Shown one piece after another: positions 1 to 9,852 of a stretch of 64,000 bases of DNA. The DNA is from Larus michahellis (taxonomy: Eukaryota; Chordata; Aves; Charadriiformes; Laridae), in NCBI RefSeq assembly GCF_964199755.1, contig NC_133897.1:118925579-118989578 (forward strand). The letters run 5' to 3'. Both the position numbers and the translations under genes were made by a program. The notes under the pieces are model-generated. The model worked only from the letters and a program-made list of their open reading frames with translations, searched no databases and was not told the origin of the DNA. Numbering within the stretch: position 1 is the stretch's first letter; the number at the start of each line of letters is the position of its first letter.

Positions 1-495
1 GGGATTTAGAGATAGGACAATGCCTTGCCTATGATTTCAGTGCTCCCCTCCTGCCGCCTGGATTAGAAACTATTTAGTTACACTACAGAGCAGGTGGGAA
101 GGTCAAGATAGGAAAGGGGCAGCAGGAGCGTGGAGAGCTTGGGCTTTGGTCATTAGAAGAGTGGTAATGAAAACTAGGTTGAGTCAAGGATGTGCTTAGG
201 CTTGGGATAAATTTTAAAATGAGAGGAAGGTATGGAGATGTGGGAAGGACTGACTGAAGATCAGATGAGGATCTGCGTTACCACAGGGGGTGATTGACAT
301 GTGCTTCCAACAAGCAGTTGGGTGACAACTAATCCCTTGAAGCAAAAAGAGGAAGGAATCACAATATGTGGAGAGGTAAGAGGTGTTTCTTGAATATTAT
401 CGTTCTTCTCCTTCAGAAGGTACCTGAGGAATCCAGTGGTAAATATTATCATTCACCATTTCTAAGCTCTACCTGGTGTTTGGTCCAGATGGAAG
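1..495. other. Non-coding, no recognised element
   Basis: Unique-looking sequence before the first CR1. If copy A is a complete gene, this is probably within its intron 2 or farther upstream. I see no receptor exon here. Confidence 0.5.
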
Positions 496-951
496 ATCAT
501 AGAATCATAGAATGTGTTGGGTTGGAAGGGACCTCTAAAGGTCATCTATTCCAACCCCCCTGCAGTAAGCAGGGACAGATGAGATTGCTCAGGGCCTCAT
601 CAAGCCTGGCCTTGAATGTCTCCAGGGATGGGGCCTCCACCACCTCTGTGGGCGACCTGTTCCAGTGTCTCACCACCCTCATTGTACAGAACTTCTTCCT
701 AATGTCTAATCTAAACCTACCCTGCTCTAGTTTAAAACCATGGCCCCTCATCCTATGGCTACATGCCCTTGCAAACAGCCCCTCCCCAGCTTTCCTGTAG
801 GCCCCCTTTAGGTACTGGAAGGCTGCTATAAGGTCTCCCTGGAGCCTTCTCTTCTCCAGGCTGAACAACCCCACCTCTCTCAGCCTGTCTTCATAGCAGA
901 GGTGCTCCAGCCCTTTGATCATCTTCGTGGCCCTCCTCTGGACCCCTCTGG
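496..951 (-). mobile_element. CR1 LINE 3' end fragment
   Basis: The segment opens with repeated atcatagaat units and the 'ttggaagggacctctaaagg' block. These are the reverse complement of the CR1 3' terminus. The minus strand then reads a decayed CR1 ORF2 C-terminus (for example VRHWNRSPTEVVEAPSLETF). The element is 5'-truncated at about 951, as is normal for CR1. Confidence 0.92.
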
Positions 952-1577
952 ATGATCAACATCCTTTGCATTTGATGAATCTGCTAGCTCGAGTGACATG
1001 GGCTGCATTAGATTGGGAGACTCTCATTTGGGAAGGGCTGATACAATGCCTAATCTCTTTCTCTTCTTCCCCAGTGTTGTGGTTTTAGGATTGGTTGTTT
1101 CTGCCTTTTTTTTTTTCTAAAGCTGAACAATAAAGTATGAAAATCCCTGTATTTAAGAAATTGTAATATTGAAAAATATTAATGAAGTTGCAGAGCTCAG
1201 AATGTGAGAAATGTAAATTAAAAAGGCCCCTGCAACCAAACTGAGCTGCGTGTTCTTACACACTGTTGATGGTCTTTGTTTACTTGATCACATTCTGTTT
1301 TTCTTCTTTAGGTAATTAGGATGGAGTGAGTCCAGGAGGGTGTAACATTAGGGCTGTTATCCCAAGAAAAGATGTCATGCTTCCTCATGGACTTGGGATC
1401 CACTTCTGCCTCTGCTGCAAACTTAGCTTGTGGCCAGGGGCAAGTCACCTCAGATTTAACTTTTTGTGAAGCTGTGCTGAGCTTCCTGTTTTCTGCCTAC
1501 TAAATTGAGGTACTTGTGGTATTGCAAAGGACTGCAAATTCATTATTGCAGAACTGGAGGCGTGCTCGGAGCCGATG
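952..1577. other. Non-coding spacer between two CR1 copies
   Basis: No exon, RNA gene or repeat is recognised beyond an 11-T run near 1106. Confidence 0.5.
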
Positions 1578-2040
1578 TCATAGAATCATAGAACAGTTTG
1601 AGTTGGAAGGGACCTTAAAGATCATCTAGTTCCAAGCCCCCTGCCATGGGCAGGGACACCTCCCACTAGACCAGGCTGCTCAAAGCCCCATCCAGCCTGA
1701 CCTTGAACACCTCCAGGCATGGGGCAGCCACAACTTCTCTGGGAAACCTGTTCCAGTGCCTCACCACCCTCACAGGAAAGGATTTCTTCCTAATATCTCA
1801 TCTAAATCTCCCCTCTTTCAGTTTAAAATCATTACCCCTTGACCTATTGCTCCACTCTCTGATCAAGAGTCCCCACCCATCTTTCCTGTAGGCCCCCTTT
1901 AGGTACTGGAAGGGGGTCTAAGGTCTCCCTGGAGCCTTCTCTTCTCCAGGCTGAACAACCCCAACTCTCTCAGCCTGTCCTCATAGGAGAGAGGCTCCAG
2001 CCCTCTGATCATCTTTGTGGCCCTCCTCTGGACTCTCCGT
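1578..2040 (-). mobile_element. CR1 LINE 3' end fragment
   Basis: The same antisense CR1 3' structure as at 496-951: tail repeats, then 'gagttggaagggaccttaaa', then the degraded ORF2 C-terminus and the '[20 protein letters not shown]' reading on the minus strand. It differs in many bases from the first copy, so it is an independent insertion. The 5' limit near 2040 is approximate. Confidence 0.9.
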
Positions 2041-3267
2041 TGAGATGACACCCCAGTTGATGATATTTCTAATCCCCACAGCACCTCAAAGTTATCCAGG
2101 TCACAGGAGCAAACATCTTTGTGCACCAGCCTTGAGGATCCCAGGAAGACCAGATATCCCTAAGGACCTGATCTACTTTAAGATGTAGAGGAGTCTGAAT
2201 CTTCAGGCTGCAGATGTTTAAAATAGAGAATCTAAAATAACGTGTAACACCGCACTGCTGCTCTGTTGCTCACCGGTAAAGTAGGGACAATGCCCCTCCT
2301 GTCATATGCTGCGAAGATACCATTCATTAATGTTTGTGTAGCATGCAGGTGCTATGCTAATGAACAGCATAGGAAGCTGATGAGGAAGGTAGTAGTTCTG
2401 GGTCTTGAGTAAAGCCTGAGATGACAAATGTTGAACAGTATGGTGGAAATAAAATTGTCCAGCTTCTTATTAATTGATCATCTTGTACTCCCAAAGATGC
2501 AGGGGACCAAGAACTAGAAGTATGTATTGTACGTAATAACTGGGCTATTACAAGGGCAGTTTTAACTCTTCTAACTTTGGATGACATGATTTTAAATCTT
2601 ATATTTTTCTCAAAGGTAGATATTTAGGGCTAGAGAATAAAATAAATTGACGCCGTCTGGGTAGACATAAACCCGTCAAGATTTGCAGTAATGCAATGAG
2701 CTGTTTACAAGGTAAAGCGAGTGTTAAAACAGAATGTTTCAATAGAGTAAGGGATGTTAAAGCATATGTGTGGCACAGATTTTTCTGCTACAGCAAGAGG
2801 GAAACAGTATTAAAAATTACATTGTCTAGCATTCGCAGTCGCACATGGCAATCTGTCCAATTCAGAAGGCTTCTACTTCTGCCTGTGCCCGAAGGAAGTC
2901 CCACAGCTGCTTTCACTCTCCTCTGAGCCTGCGCATTTCATGAATCATAAACTGATTCCTTACTGCTACCGTACTGTGGTGGTGATGAAAACAAGCCATG
3001 TCCTTTCACACCTGGAAGCCAAATGGTGGTTTAGCCATCGTAATTTCAGCTCCTCTCCAATCCCAAGTATTAAAATAAATCACAGAGCTACAGTATTTTA
3101 TGAGCAAGTCTAAGAGAGTTTTTCAGGACCTTATATAAGTGAAGATATGCTAGGTGTCTGGGGAATTACAGAAGAAATGTTATATTTGACTTGCTTGCTC
3201 ATGGGTTTTTTGACATAATTGGTACAAAATTTTATCTGAATACATGACATCTCCTTTTCCTTCACAG
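2041..3267. other. Probable intron sequence upstream of copy A exon 3
   Basis: It ends in the acceptor ctccttttccttcacag. Only the last ~25 nt resemble the corresponding end of intron 2 in copy B. I searched for exon-2 signatures (GRGICKLW, LDYLLC, SYDRF) and did not find them. Confidence 0.55.
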
Positions 3268-4062
3268 GTGTCTTACAGAGCCCAGCAGGGAATAACGTCC
3301 AACCCTGTCATCAAGATGGTGGCCATCTGGGTCTTTGCCTTCCTCCTCTACTGCCCGGCAATCATCTTTTGGGAGCATGTGGCTGGACACAGCGTGGTAC
3401 CGGCAGATCAGTGCTACGCTGAGTTCTTCCACAATTGGTACTTCCTCCTTTGTGCATCCACCCTGGAGTTCTTTGTGCCGCTGCTCTCAGTGACCTACTT
3501 CAACGTGCACATCTTCCACAACATCCGGAGGCGCCAGCGGCTCGGCAGCACGCAGGACTGCGAGCCTCCAAAGAGTGACAGCCTGTCCTGGAGATTTTGC
3601 TTCTTGCCAAGGCCAGGAACATCATCAACTCCGTCGGAAGCAGAGGACAGTGTTTCATCATTAACAAGGTCGTGGAGACCAGCAGTCATGGCTAACTGCC
3701 CACCTCCACCACAAATGAGTCCCACCGCTCTCAAAAGGGACTTCTCTGTTTCTTTCCGTTCAAGGACCGGGTCAAAACTGCAGCAGGACAAGAAAATTGC
3801 AAGGTCACTTGCCATAATTGTATGTGTATTTGCCATTTGCTGGGCCCCGTACACTTTACTAATGATTATTCGTGGGGCCTGCAAAGGAAAGTGCATCCAT
3901 AACTCCTGGTATGAAATAACTTTTTGGCTTTTGTGGATCAATTCATCTTTGAACCCGTTTCTTTACCCTCTCTGTCATATGAGGTTTCGAATGGCTTTTA
4001 TGAAAATATTATGTCCCAAAATGTTTGCAACATTGAGATCACGTAACACACCTTCTCTTTAG
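3268..4062 (+). CDS. Histamine H3/H4-type receptor paralogue, last exon only (copy A)
   Basis: This is the open terminal exon of a class-A amine GPCR: 264 codons plus a TAG stop. It starts directly after a pyrimidine-rich splice acceptor ending at 3267, in phase 0 (VSYRAQQG). It encodes the end of ICL2, TM4, ECL2 with the disulphide Cys in DQCYAEFF, TM5 with the histamine-binding Glu of STLEFF (position 5.46), a ~90-residue ICL3, TM6 with CWAPY, TM7 with NPFLY and a short tail. It is about 90% identical to exon 3 of the complete gene 11 kb downstream, so this is a tandem duplicate and not a retrocopy (an intron boundary is kept). No exon 1 or 2 for it is visible at 1-3267. They may lie upstream of the window or be lost. 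An AATAAA lies only 9 nt after the stop. The frame is intact, which argues against an old pseudogene, but function is not shown. The receptor family is near certain; the H3-versus-H4 name is inference. Confidence 0.85.
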   Translation: MSYRAQQGITSNPVIKMVAIWVFAFLLYCPAIIFWEHVAGHSVVPADQCYAEFFHNWYFLLCASTLEFFVPLLSVTYFNVHIFHNIRRRQRLGSTQDCEPPKSDSLSWRFCFLPRPGTSSTPSEAEDSVSSLTRSWRPAVMANCPPPPQMSPTALKRDFSVSFRSRTGSKLQQDKKIARSLAIIVCVFAICWAPYTLLMIIRGACKGKCIHNSWYEITFWLLWINSSLNPFLYPLCHMRFRMAFMKILCPKMFATLRSRNTPSL

Positions 4063-4070
4063 AGAGTTAA

Positions 4071-4076
4071 AATAAA
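4071..4076 (+). promoter_or_regulatory. Possible polyadenylation signal of copy A
   Basis: AATAAA begins 9 nt after the stop codon of the copy A exon. If used it would give an unusually short 3' UTR. A chance match in AT-rich DNA is equally possible. Confidence 0.25.
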
Positions 4077-4350
4077 TGACTTGCAGATAAGGTTCCTCTC
4101 TTATTTAGTGCTATTTTTTTTGTATGTATCTTCAACAGAAATAGAGCAAAAACTTTTTTTTACTAATGACATTGGTTAAGAGTGCAGCAGAGGTAGGTAT
4201 TTGCTCTGATTCTGCTGGTTTTCAGGATCTTATTTTTCTTTTTGCTGGTGTGATGCCAGGTTAAACACCACCCAGTGCACTGAAAGGAATACCAAGTTTT
4301 GATGGATGTGCTTCTTGGTTTGTGGGTTTGAGGTACTTTTGTTTTTCCTG

Positions 4351-4369
4351 TTTTTTTTTTTTTTTTTTT
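4351..4369. repeat. Poly-T tract
   Basis: A run of 19 T, followed by further A/T-only sequence to about 4387. It lies about 290 bp after the copy A stop codon. Confidence 0.85.
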
Positions 4370-6637
4370 AAATTTTTTTATTTTTTATGTAGAGCCGGTA
4401 CTATGAAAGAACTCTTCTCTAGATATCTCCATAGAGGTTCATTGGAGGGAGAGACCTGTTTGTGTGTGCATTGAGTTAAACTATGTCCTATTTGTGAACC
4501 TAAAGCTATCAGTGAAGGAGCAGTTCTGCTACATTTTTGAAAGGTTGTACAAATACTCACAGGAGCAGTATCATTTCATTTTAAAAACTATTGTGGAGGA
4601 AAGATAGTACGATGGTGCCCTGTAGTTGTTATAATTCCCACAGTGAGCAATATGCAAGTGAATGGGCTGCCTAATCCGGCATATCTGTCCTTTTCTAATT
4701 TTAATATTGCCCATACTATATGTTGCGGGTCACAGTACACATAAGTTAGTAGTTGTGGATGATTTTCAGAGAAAGAAAGCTTCCATGGTAATGGAATTTT
4801 GAAATTGATTATCAAAATTGTCACAGGCGTTAATGGTTGTTACTCTTTTCACCAGCGCTGTCTTTTCTCCTGACAGTGTCTGCCTCTTTGGTTGCACTTA
4901 AATGATATTTAGTGCCAGGTTTGTGCACTATTTGATTACCTAAAAGATAGGCCAGGCTTGGGCACATGATCACATTCCTTTTGAATTAGCAGAGCAAGCG
5001 ATACAAAGTTCATGCTGGATTTATGATTTTGGCTGGCTGGGCGAGAATGGACAATACCCTCTCGGGTGTAAAGCTTTGCAAGTGCAAAATTATTCCATCA
5101 AAATGTCTGGGACAAATTTGAACCGACAGAGTGCTTTTTATACTAGATCAGTTCTTTGTGTCCCGTTGCTGTGACATTATATGGATTTTCTCTGCCACTG
5201 AATCAGTATCAAACAGAGGTTTGAAAGCTGACAGAGAGGTGTCTTAAGCAGCTGTTAATAAATAAAGCAGTTGAATATGCAGTGCTGAAAGGAGTGAGTA
5301 GATGGGGAGAAGGCAATGGAGCTTGATTATAACCCATTCCATGTGCCAAACTTTCTTACCTTGTGTTGGGTGTTGCAGCTCACCCAGAAGGCTTTCACAG
5401 GTGGGTAAGTGAGAGTCACTGGTTAATTTTTTTCTGCTCTCCTTTTATATAAGTTTCTTTCCTCTTTGTATATAGATATATAAATGTATAAAATATGAAA
5501 AGAGAAATCTGATACGCAGATCAATGAAGACCAATAGTCAATTTAAATAGTATTTTTTATCTAATTTGAAATGGGTTGTAGAAGCGTTGCAAAAGCAGAG
5601 TGGTCCTTTGCAAGCACAGTTCAAATGCATGTAAGCAGCTTAATCATCGCACAAAAGCTGGTGGCTTTGAGGAGCTAAAATGCTCCAAGTGTTCAAAGGT
5701 ATGGAACTGAAGACTTCGCTTGCCAGTTTTCACACGATTATCTTTCACCGTTCATTCTCATTATGCTTCATTGCCTCACGTGGGTGGTGTTATGGATTGT
5801 GAGCCTAATTGCTAAGAGAGGTACAGCCTCAGGGGGAGGTCATTTTGCACTGTCACGAGCTAAGGCGCTGGCATAGATGTATTTGAGTTGTCTGCTTTTC
5901 TATTCCTCTGCTTCTAGTGTAGAAAAACTTTGCATTTTGTGGTTAAAGAATGTGTTGTTTGCTTTGGAAAAATGGCCTCCAAAAGTATTGACTAGGTAAA
6001 CCCTATCGACATTTTGCAGTCCTGGAAAACTAGAGTGTGTCAGGGAGCACAACGTGCAGCAGATCTGAAACCACACAGAGCAGTGAAGCTACTAGTGATC
6101 AATGTTTTTGATGTTCTGTGTTACACACACAGCATTCAAACTGTTTTCTCACACCACTCCTCCATATTTGAAGAATTTATTGTATGTTTCTAATGGTTGA
6201 AACTTTTGCTTGGTGCTCCCAGGGTAATTCAGGCACTTCGTTGCTGTGCTCACAGCACTAAAGCTGTCTTGGTCAAGGCGTTCTCTTGGGAGGTCTTCTC
6301 CTCCCTATATATGTAAGATGCTTATTCAGCATTTGTTCTTGGGCCTGCCTTTCGTGCACTGACACAAATGGACTTTGCTTGCCAAAGTGATTTCTAAGCC
6401 AAGTCTCTCTCTGCACTCACTCATCCATTCCACCTTTTCGTGCCCTTGCATTTTCTTCTGTCTTTGCAGATGTCCAGTAGCTCTTGTAAATACGTGGTGA
6501 CAGTAGGCCTATGACTCTGTGAGTTTCAACTTAAACCACAACAAAGTTGTGTTTTAAGGTCTTAAAAAAACAACCTCTCAGGTCTTAAAAAAAAAGCAAA
6601 TAAAACGTAAATGTTGGAAGACATTGTGTTGTCTTCT

Positions 6638-6653
6638 GTTTGTTTGTTTGTTT
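6638..6653. repeat. (TTTG)n microsatellite
   Basis: About four units of tttg. A (GGAA)n tract follows 80 bp later at 6730-6748. Confidence 0.8.
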
Positions 6654-6729
6654 CTGGTATGAGTATTTAACCCTAATGATTCTCCTAATCTCTGTCTCCT
6701 TTATGTTAGGCTACGTTTTTTCCTCCACA

Positions 6730-6748
6730 GGAAGGAAGGAAGGAAGGA
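6730..6748. repeat. (GGAA)n microsatellite
   Basis: Between four and five units of ggaa. Short tracts of this kind can bind ETS factors, but nothing here indicates that use. Confidence 0.8.
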
Positions 6749-6832
6749 CTGACCACATAGATTTCTCCCTCAGCCCCGTGAAGGACTATGATTAAAACTT
6801 CAACATTTTATTTTATTCCCTAATTTTTAAAA

Positions 6833-7800
6833 GCAAATAGCTACTCTCCTTTTGTCTGCTAATCCAGTCATTTTGTCAAAGAAGACAACCAAGTTGCTCA
6901 GGCATGATTTACCCTTGATAAACCCATGCTGACTCTTCCCAGACACCCTTTTCTCCCTCAAGTTCTCAGAAATGCCTTCCATGAGGACTTGCTCCATTAT
7001 TTTCCCAGGGACCAAAGAGAGACTGACTTTTTGTCCTTGTGGCACCATTTGCAGATCAGTGCAACATTTGCCTTTCTTCAGTCATTGGGAACCTCCCCTC
7101 ATGTCCATGACCTTTCAAAGAGAATAGAAAGTGGCCTTGCAAGGATGGTAGCTGGTTCACTCAGCAGCCTTGGGTGTAGGCCATCAGGTCCCACGGACTC
7201 TTATGGACCAAGTCCTCTCAAGTAATCCCCGTCTTATTCTCACCTGCTCCTGCCAGGTCTCCTCCTTGAACTCGTTCACTAAACACGGAGGAGAGGGAGA
7301 CCTGGCTAGTGAAGACTGAAGCAAAGAAAGCATTGGGTACCTCAGCCTTATCCACATCTGCTGTCGCTAGATCACCGGCCCCATTCAGCAACAGACCTAT
7401 ATATTTCTTATTCAGCATTTTACTATTAATGGGGTGTTTGAAGTTCTTCATGTTGTCTTTGATGTCCCCTACAGGCATCAATTCTAGATGAGCTTTGGTT
7501 TCCCCAACATCATGCTTTTGTGGCAGGCAACGTTTCTAAATTCCTCCTTTATAGCCTGTCCCTGCTTCAAACTCCTCCATGCTGCCTTTTTGCATTGTAG
7601 CTTCCCTGGTTAGCCAGTCTCCTGATACCTCTACTTGTTTTCTCCACAATTGGGATGGGCTTTTCGTGTGCATGGAGGCTGCTGTCCTTAAAGGCCTGCA
7701 GGTTTCCTGAGCACATTGTCGCTTCAGGTCTGCCTCCCATGGGATGCCACCTACCACTTTCCTGAATAAACCAAAGTATGCTTACCTGGCATCCAGAGTC
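6833..7800 (-). mobile_element. Decayed CR1-clade LINE ORF2 (linker and reverse transcriptase part)
   Basis: Minus-strand reading fragments, broken by stops and frameshifts, follow CR1 ORF2 order. They are GLFRKVVGGIPWE (about 7770-7720), then LLNGAGDLATADVDKAEVPN and AFFASVFTSQ (about 7400-7310), then VGPDGLHPRLLS (about 7195-7160), then PGKIMEQVL and SQHGFIKGKSC (about 7005-6900). The RT core is cut before the catalytic Y-x-D-D block, and the 3' UTR with the CR1 tail is missing. This is therefore an internal fragment and not a simple 5'-truncated insertion. It lies between receptor copies A and B and is too decayed to be active. Confidence 0.85.
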
Positions 7801-8560
7801 TCTACTCTGCCACTCTCCTTCCTCACCACCTTTAAGATCTTGAACTTCATTGCGTCATGGTCACTGCAGCCAAAGCTGCCATTGATTACACATCCTTAAC
7901 CAGCTCCTGTTTACTAGTGAAGAGCTGATCTAACTCTGTGTCACTCCCATTGGCCCATTTGGTACTTGTATCAAAAAGTTGTCCCTGACACCCTCCAGGG
8001 GTCTTGTTGACTGCTTGTACCTGCTGTCTTGCCCTTCTGGCAGATGTCATGAAGTCCTACACAAGAAACAGGGGCTGTGAGCCAGAGGCTTCCTTGATTT
8101 GCTTAATGAAGACTTCATCAACTCCCTTACCCTGCTTGGGGTGGTTTGCAACACACTCCCACCACTGTGTCATCTGTGTCGCTGGCCTCTCCTCCGACCC
8201 TGACCCACAAATTTGCAACCAGACTGTCTACCCCATAGAAGGGCTCCATACATTCAACCTGCTCCTGCGTGTGGCGGGCAATCCTTGCTCCTCAGCTTCC
8301 CTGCCTGTCTTTCCTGACAAGCTTGTCTCTGCCCGTTGCAGGTCTCCAGTTGCCCGAGCTGCCCCACCACTGCTGTTACTCCAACAGCCTGGTGGCTTTG
8401 TGGCTGCACAGGAAGCTCTGGTTCCTCCTGTGTGTTGGAGGAACAAAGGCCCCAGGCTGCATTTGCACACGTGCACCTGGGGCAGGTGTCCGTTTGCCAC
8501 GTTTTATCATTCCCAAAGTCTCTTCCATTCCTGTTGCCCTACACCTTTTGCTTTAATTGC
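7801..8560 (-). mobile_element. Possible 5' continuation of the antisense LINE
   Basis: This block is GC-richer than its surroundings and continues without a break from the recognisable LINE linker region. Motifs of the endonuclease domain are not clear to me. It holds a + strand open frame of 241 codons (8004-8729) with no recognisable domain, which I take as a chance antisense frame. Assignment to the same LINE is inference from position and composition. Confidence 0.4.
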
Positions 8561-9605
8561 TCCTTACAATATATTTCCCTTTGTTCCCCAAGACAGGACC
8601 AGGGCACCGCACTTCTCCCCACATCTTGTCCACCCTCTCTTTCCTTGTTTATTGCCCTACATCTTCTCAAGCACCCAGCATTGGGGCCACAGTCTGAAAA
8701 GCTGGTGTCACGGAGTGCTTTGGGGCTGATGAGCTGCAGACATGAGTCACAGCCATGGCCTGCCCACCTCTGTGCACCCTTACCAAGATAAACGAAATTG
8801 TGATGAGGAAGGGCTATGCCTTCTCACACCTGCAGAGGGCCAAGGGTTTGGCATTGTGTGGACTGGGAGTTTACCTGGAATTACTTGGGAAGTGGAGGAT
8901 TAGATGGGCCAGGCTTATAAATCCTCCAAAGTCCAGGTATTTCGTTTGCTGTGCCCAGGGCTAGACTTGCTTCTAATTAGGATGAGCTGAAAAGGTATTG
9001 GTGATACTTCTGCTATATATAACTGAATTTTAAATGCTCTGTAACCGGCAGCATAAAGAAATATACATCTCTGTTCTTAATGGTACCATTTAGGAAGTGG
9101 TGGAGCAGCAAGCGCAACAGTGCCTGCATTTTACTGTGAGAGAAATAGAATTGTAATAATGTAGATCCTGTTGACCACTGGGGAAGTGAAAATGAGATCT
9201 GTTTTTAGCTTCATCAGAATTCAATGTGTAAAAACGCTTACACAATGCTAATATGCAAACTGCTTGACTGTGAAAAGGGTTGTTTTCAGACTAACTTTTC
9301 TGATCTCAGTAGATAAGGATCAGCATTGAGGAGAGAAAGAGATGATTTGTTTTAAAGTGTGCATTTACCGCTGCTTATGAGGTGTCTTTTTTATAGATTT
9401 TGTTTTCAGGCCAATAGGTGCATTCAGATCAAGGAATGTGAGAGACTCCAGGCCTTGAAGACTTGTGATCCGTTACACTGATATTGTGAATTTTTTTGGA
9501 TGTGTCAGTATTCAGTCCATCCTTCTAACAGACTTGTCTCAACCTTTTGGATAACTCGGCCAGATGCGATTTTTTTCCCAGACTGAACTGACCTGGATAC
9601 GCGAC
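8561..9605. other. Upstream region of receptor copy B (promoter / 5' UTR expected here)
   Basis: No CpG island is present. AT-rich matches such as ctatatataact near 9013 could be TATA-like, but the transcription start cannot be placed. Untranslated exons cannot be excluded. Confidence 0.35.
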
Positions 9606-9852
9606 ATGGACAACAGCACTGCCGAAACTCCGCATGTGGCTGGAGCATTTAATGAGACTTTCTCCACACAGTCGCCGAGCTCCGAGTTTTCACTGGGCGT
9701 GTTGGTGCTGCTGGCCTTCCTCATGGTGTTGCTAGCTCTGGTCACCATCCTCGGGAACGTCTTGGTGATCCTTGCTTTCATCATGGACAGAAGCCTCAGG
9801 CATCGGAGTAACTATTACTTTCTCAATCTCGCCATTTCTGACTTTGCAGTGG
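9606..9852 (+). CDS. HRH4: Histamine H4 receptor-like GPCR (copy B), exon 1
   Basis: First coding exon of a histamine H3/H4-type receptor, a plasma-membrane Gi/o-coupled GPCR by family knowledge. The three exons together encode 399 aa; human H4 has 390 and H3 has 445. Exon 1 gives residues 1-82 plus one base of codon 83. It has an extracellular N-terminus with N-glycosylation sequons at N3 and N16, TM1 at about 30-58 with GN (N51, position 1.50), ICL1 LRHRSNYYF, and the start of TM2 with LAISD (D79, the sodium-site Asp 2.50). I chose the ATG at 9606 because its context is strong (G at -3, G at +4) and it gives a family-length N-terminus. An in-frame ATG at 9564 would add 14 residues but has a weak context. 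The exon ends at a consensus donor (gtaagt at 9853), phase 1. I see no clear TATA or CpG-rich promoter just upstream. H4 is preferred over H3 because of length and probable locus, although many segments read as H3-like. Confidence 0.9.

Larger units (their letters stand above)
4063..6832. other. Intergenic, copy A 3' flank
   Basis: AT-leaning sequence with poly-T and two short microsatellites. No ORF of note, no recognised transposon and no RNA gene. Confidence 0.5.

Noticed and set aside
3495..3941. Long antisense frame over copy A exon 3 (and its equivalent at 14571-14960)
   Set aside because: It is the shadow of the conserved receptor codons on the other strand. Its presence in both copies follows from their identity.
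8004..8729. 241-codon + strand ORF
   Set aside because: It runs antisense through or beside the decayed LINE, its product has no domain, and parallel frames are open too. GC-rich composition explains it.
9564..9605. Upstream in-frame ATG for receptor exon 1
   Set aside because: The Kozak context is weak (C at -3), and it would add 14 residues not typical of the family. The ATG at 9606 has a strong context.
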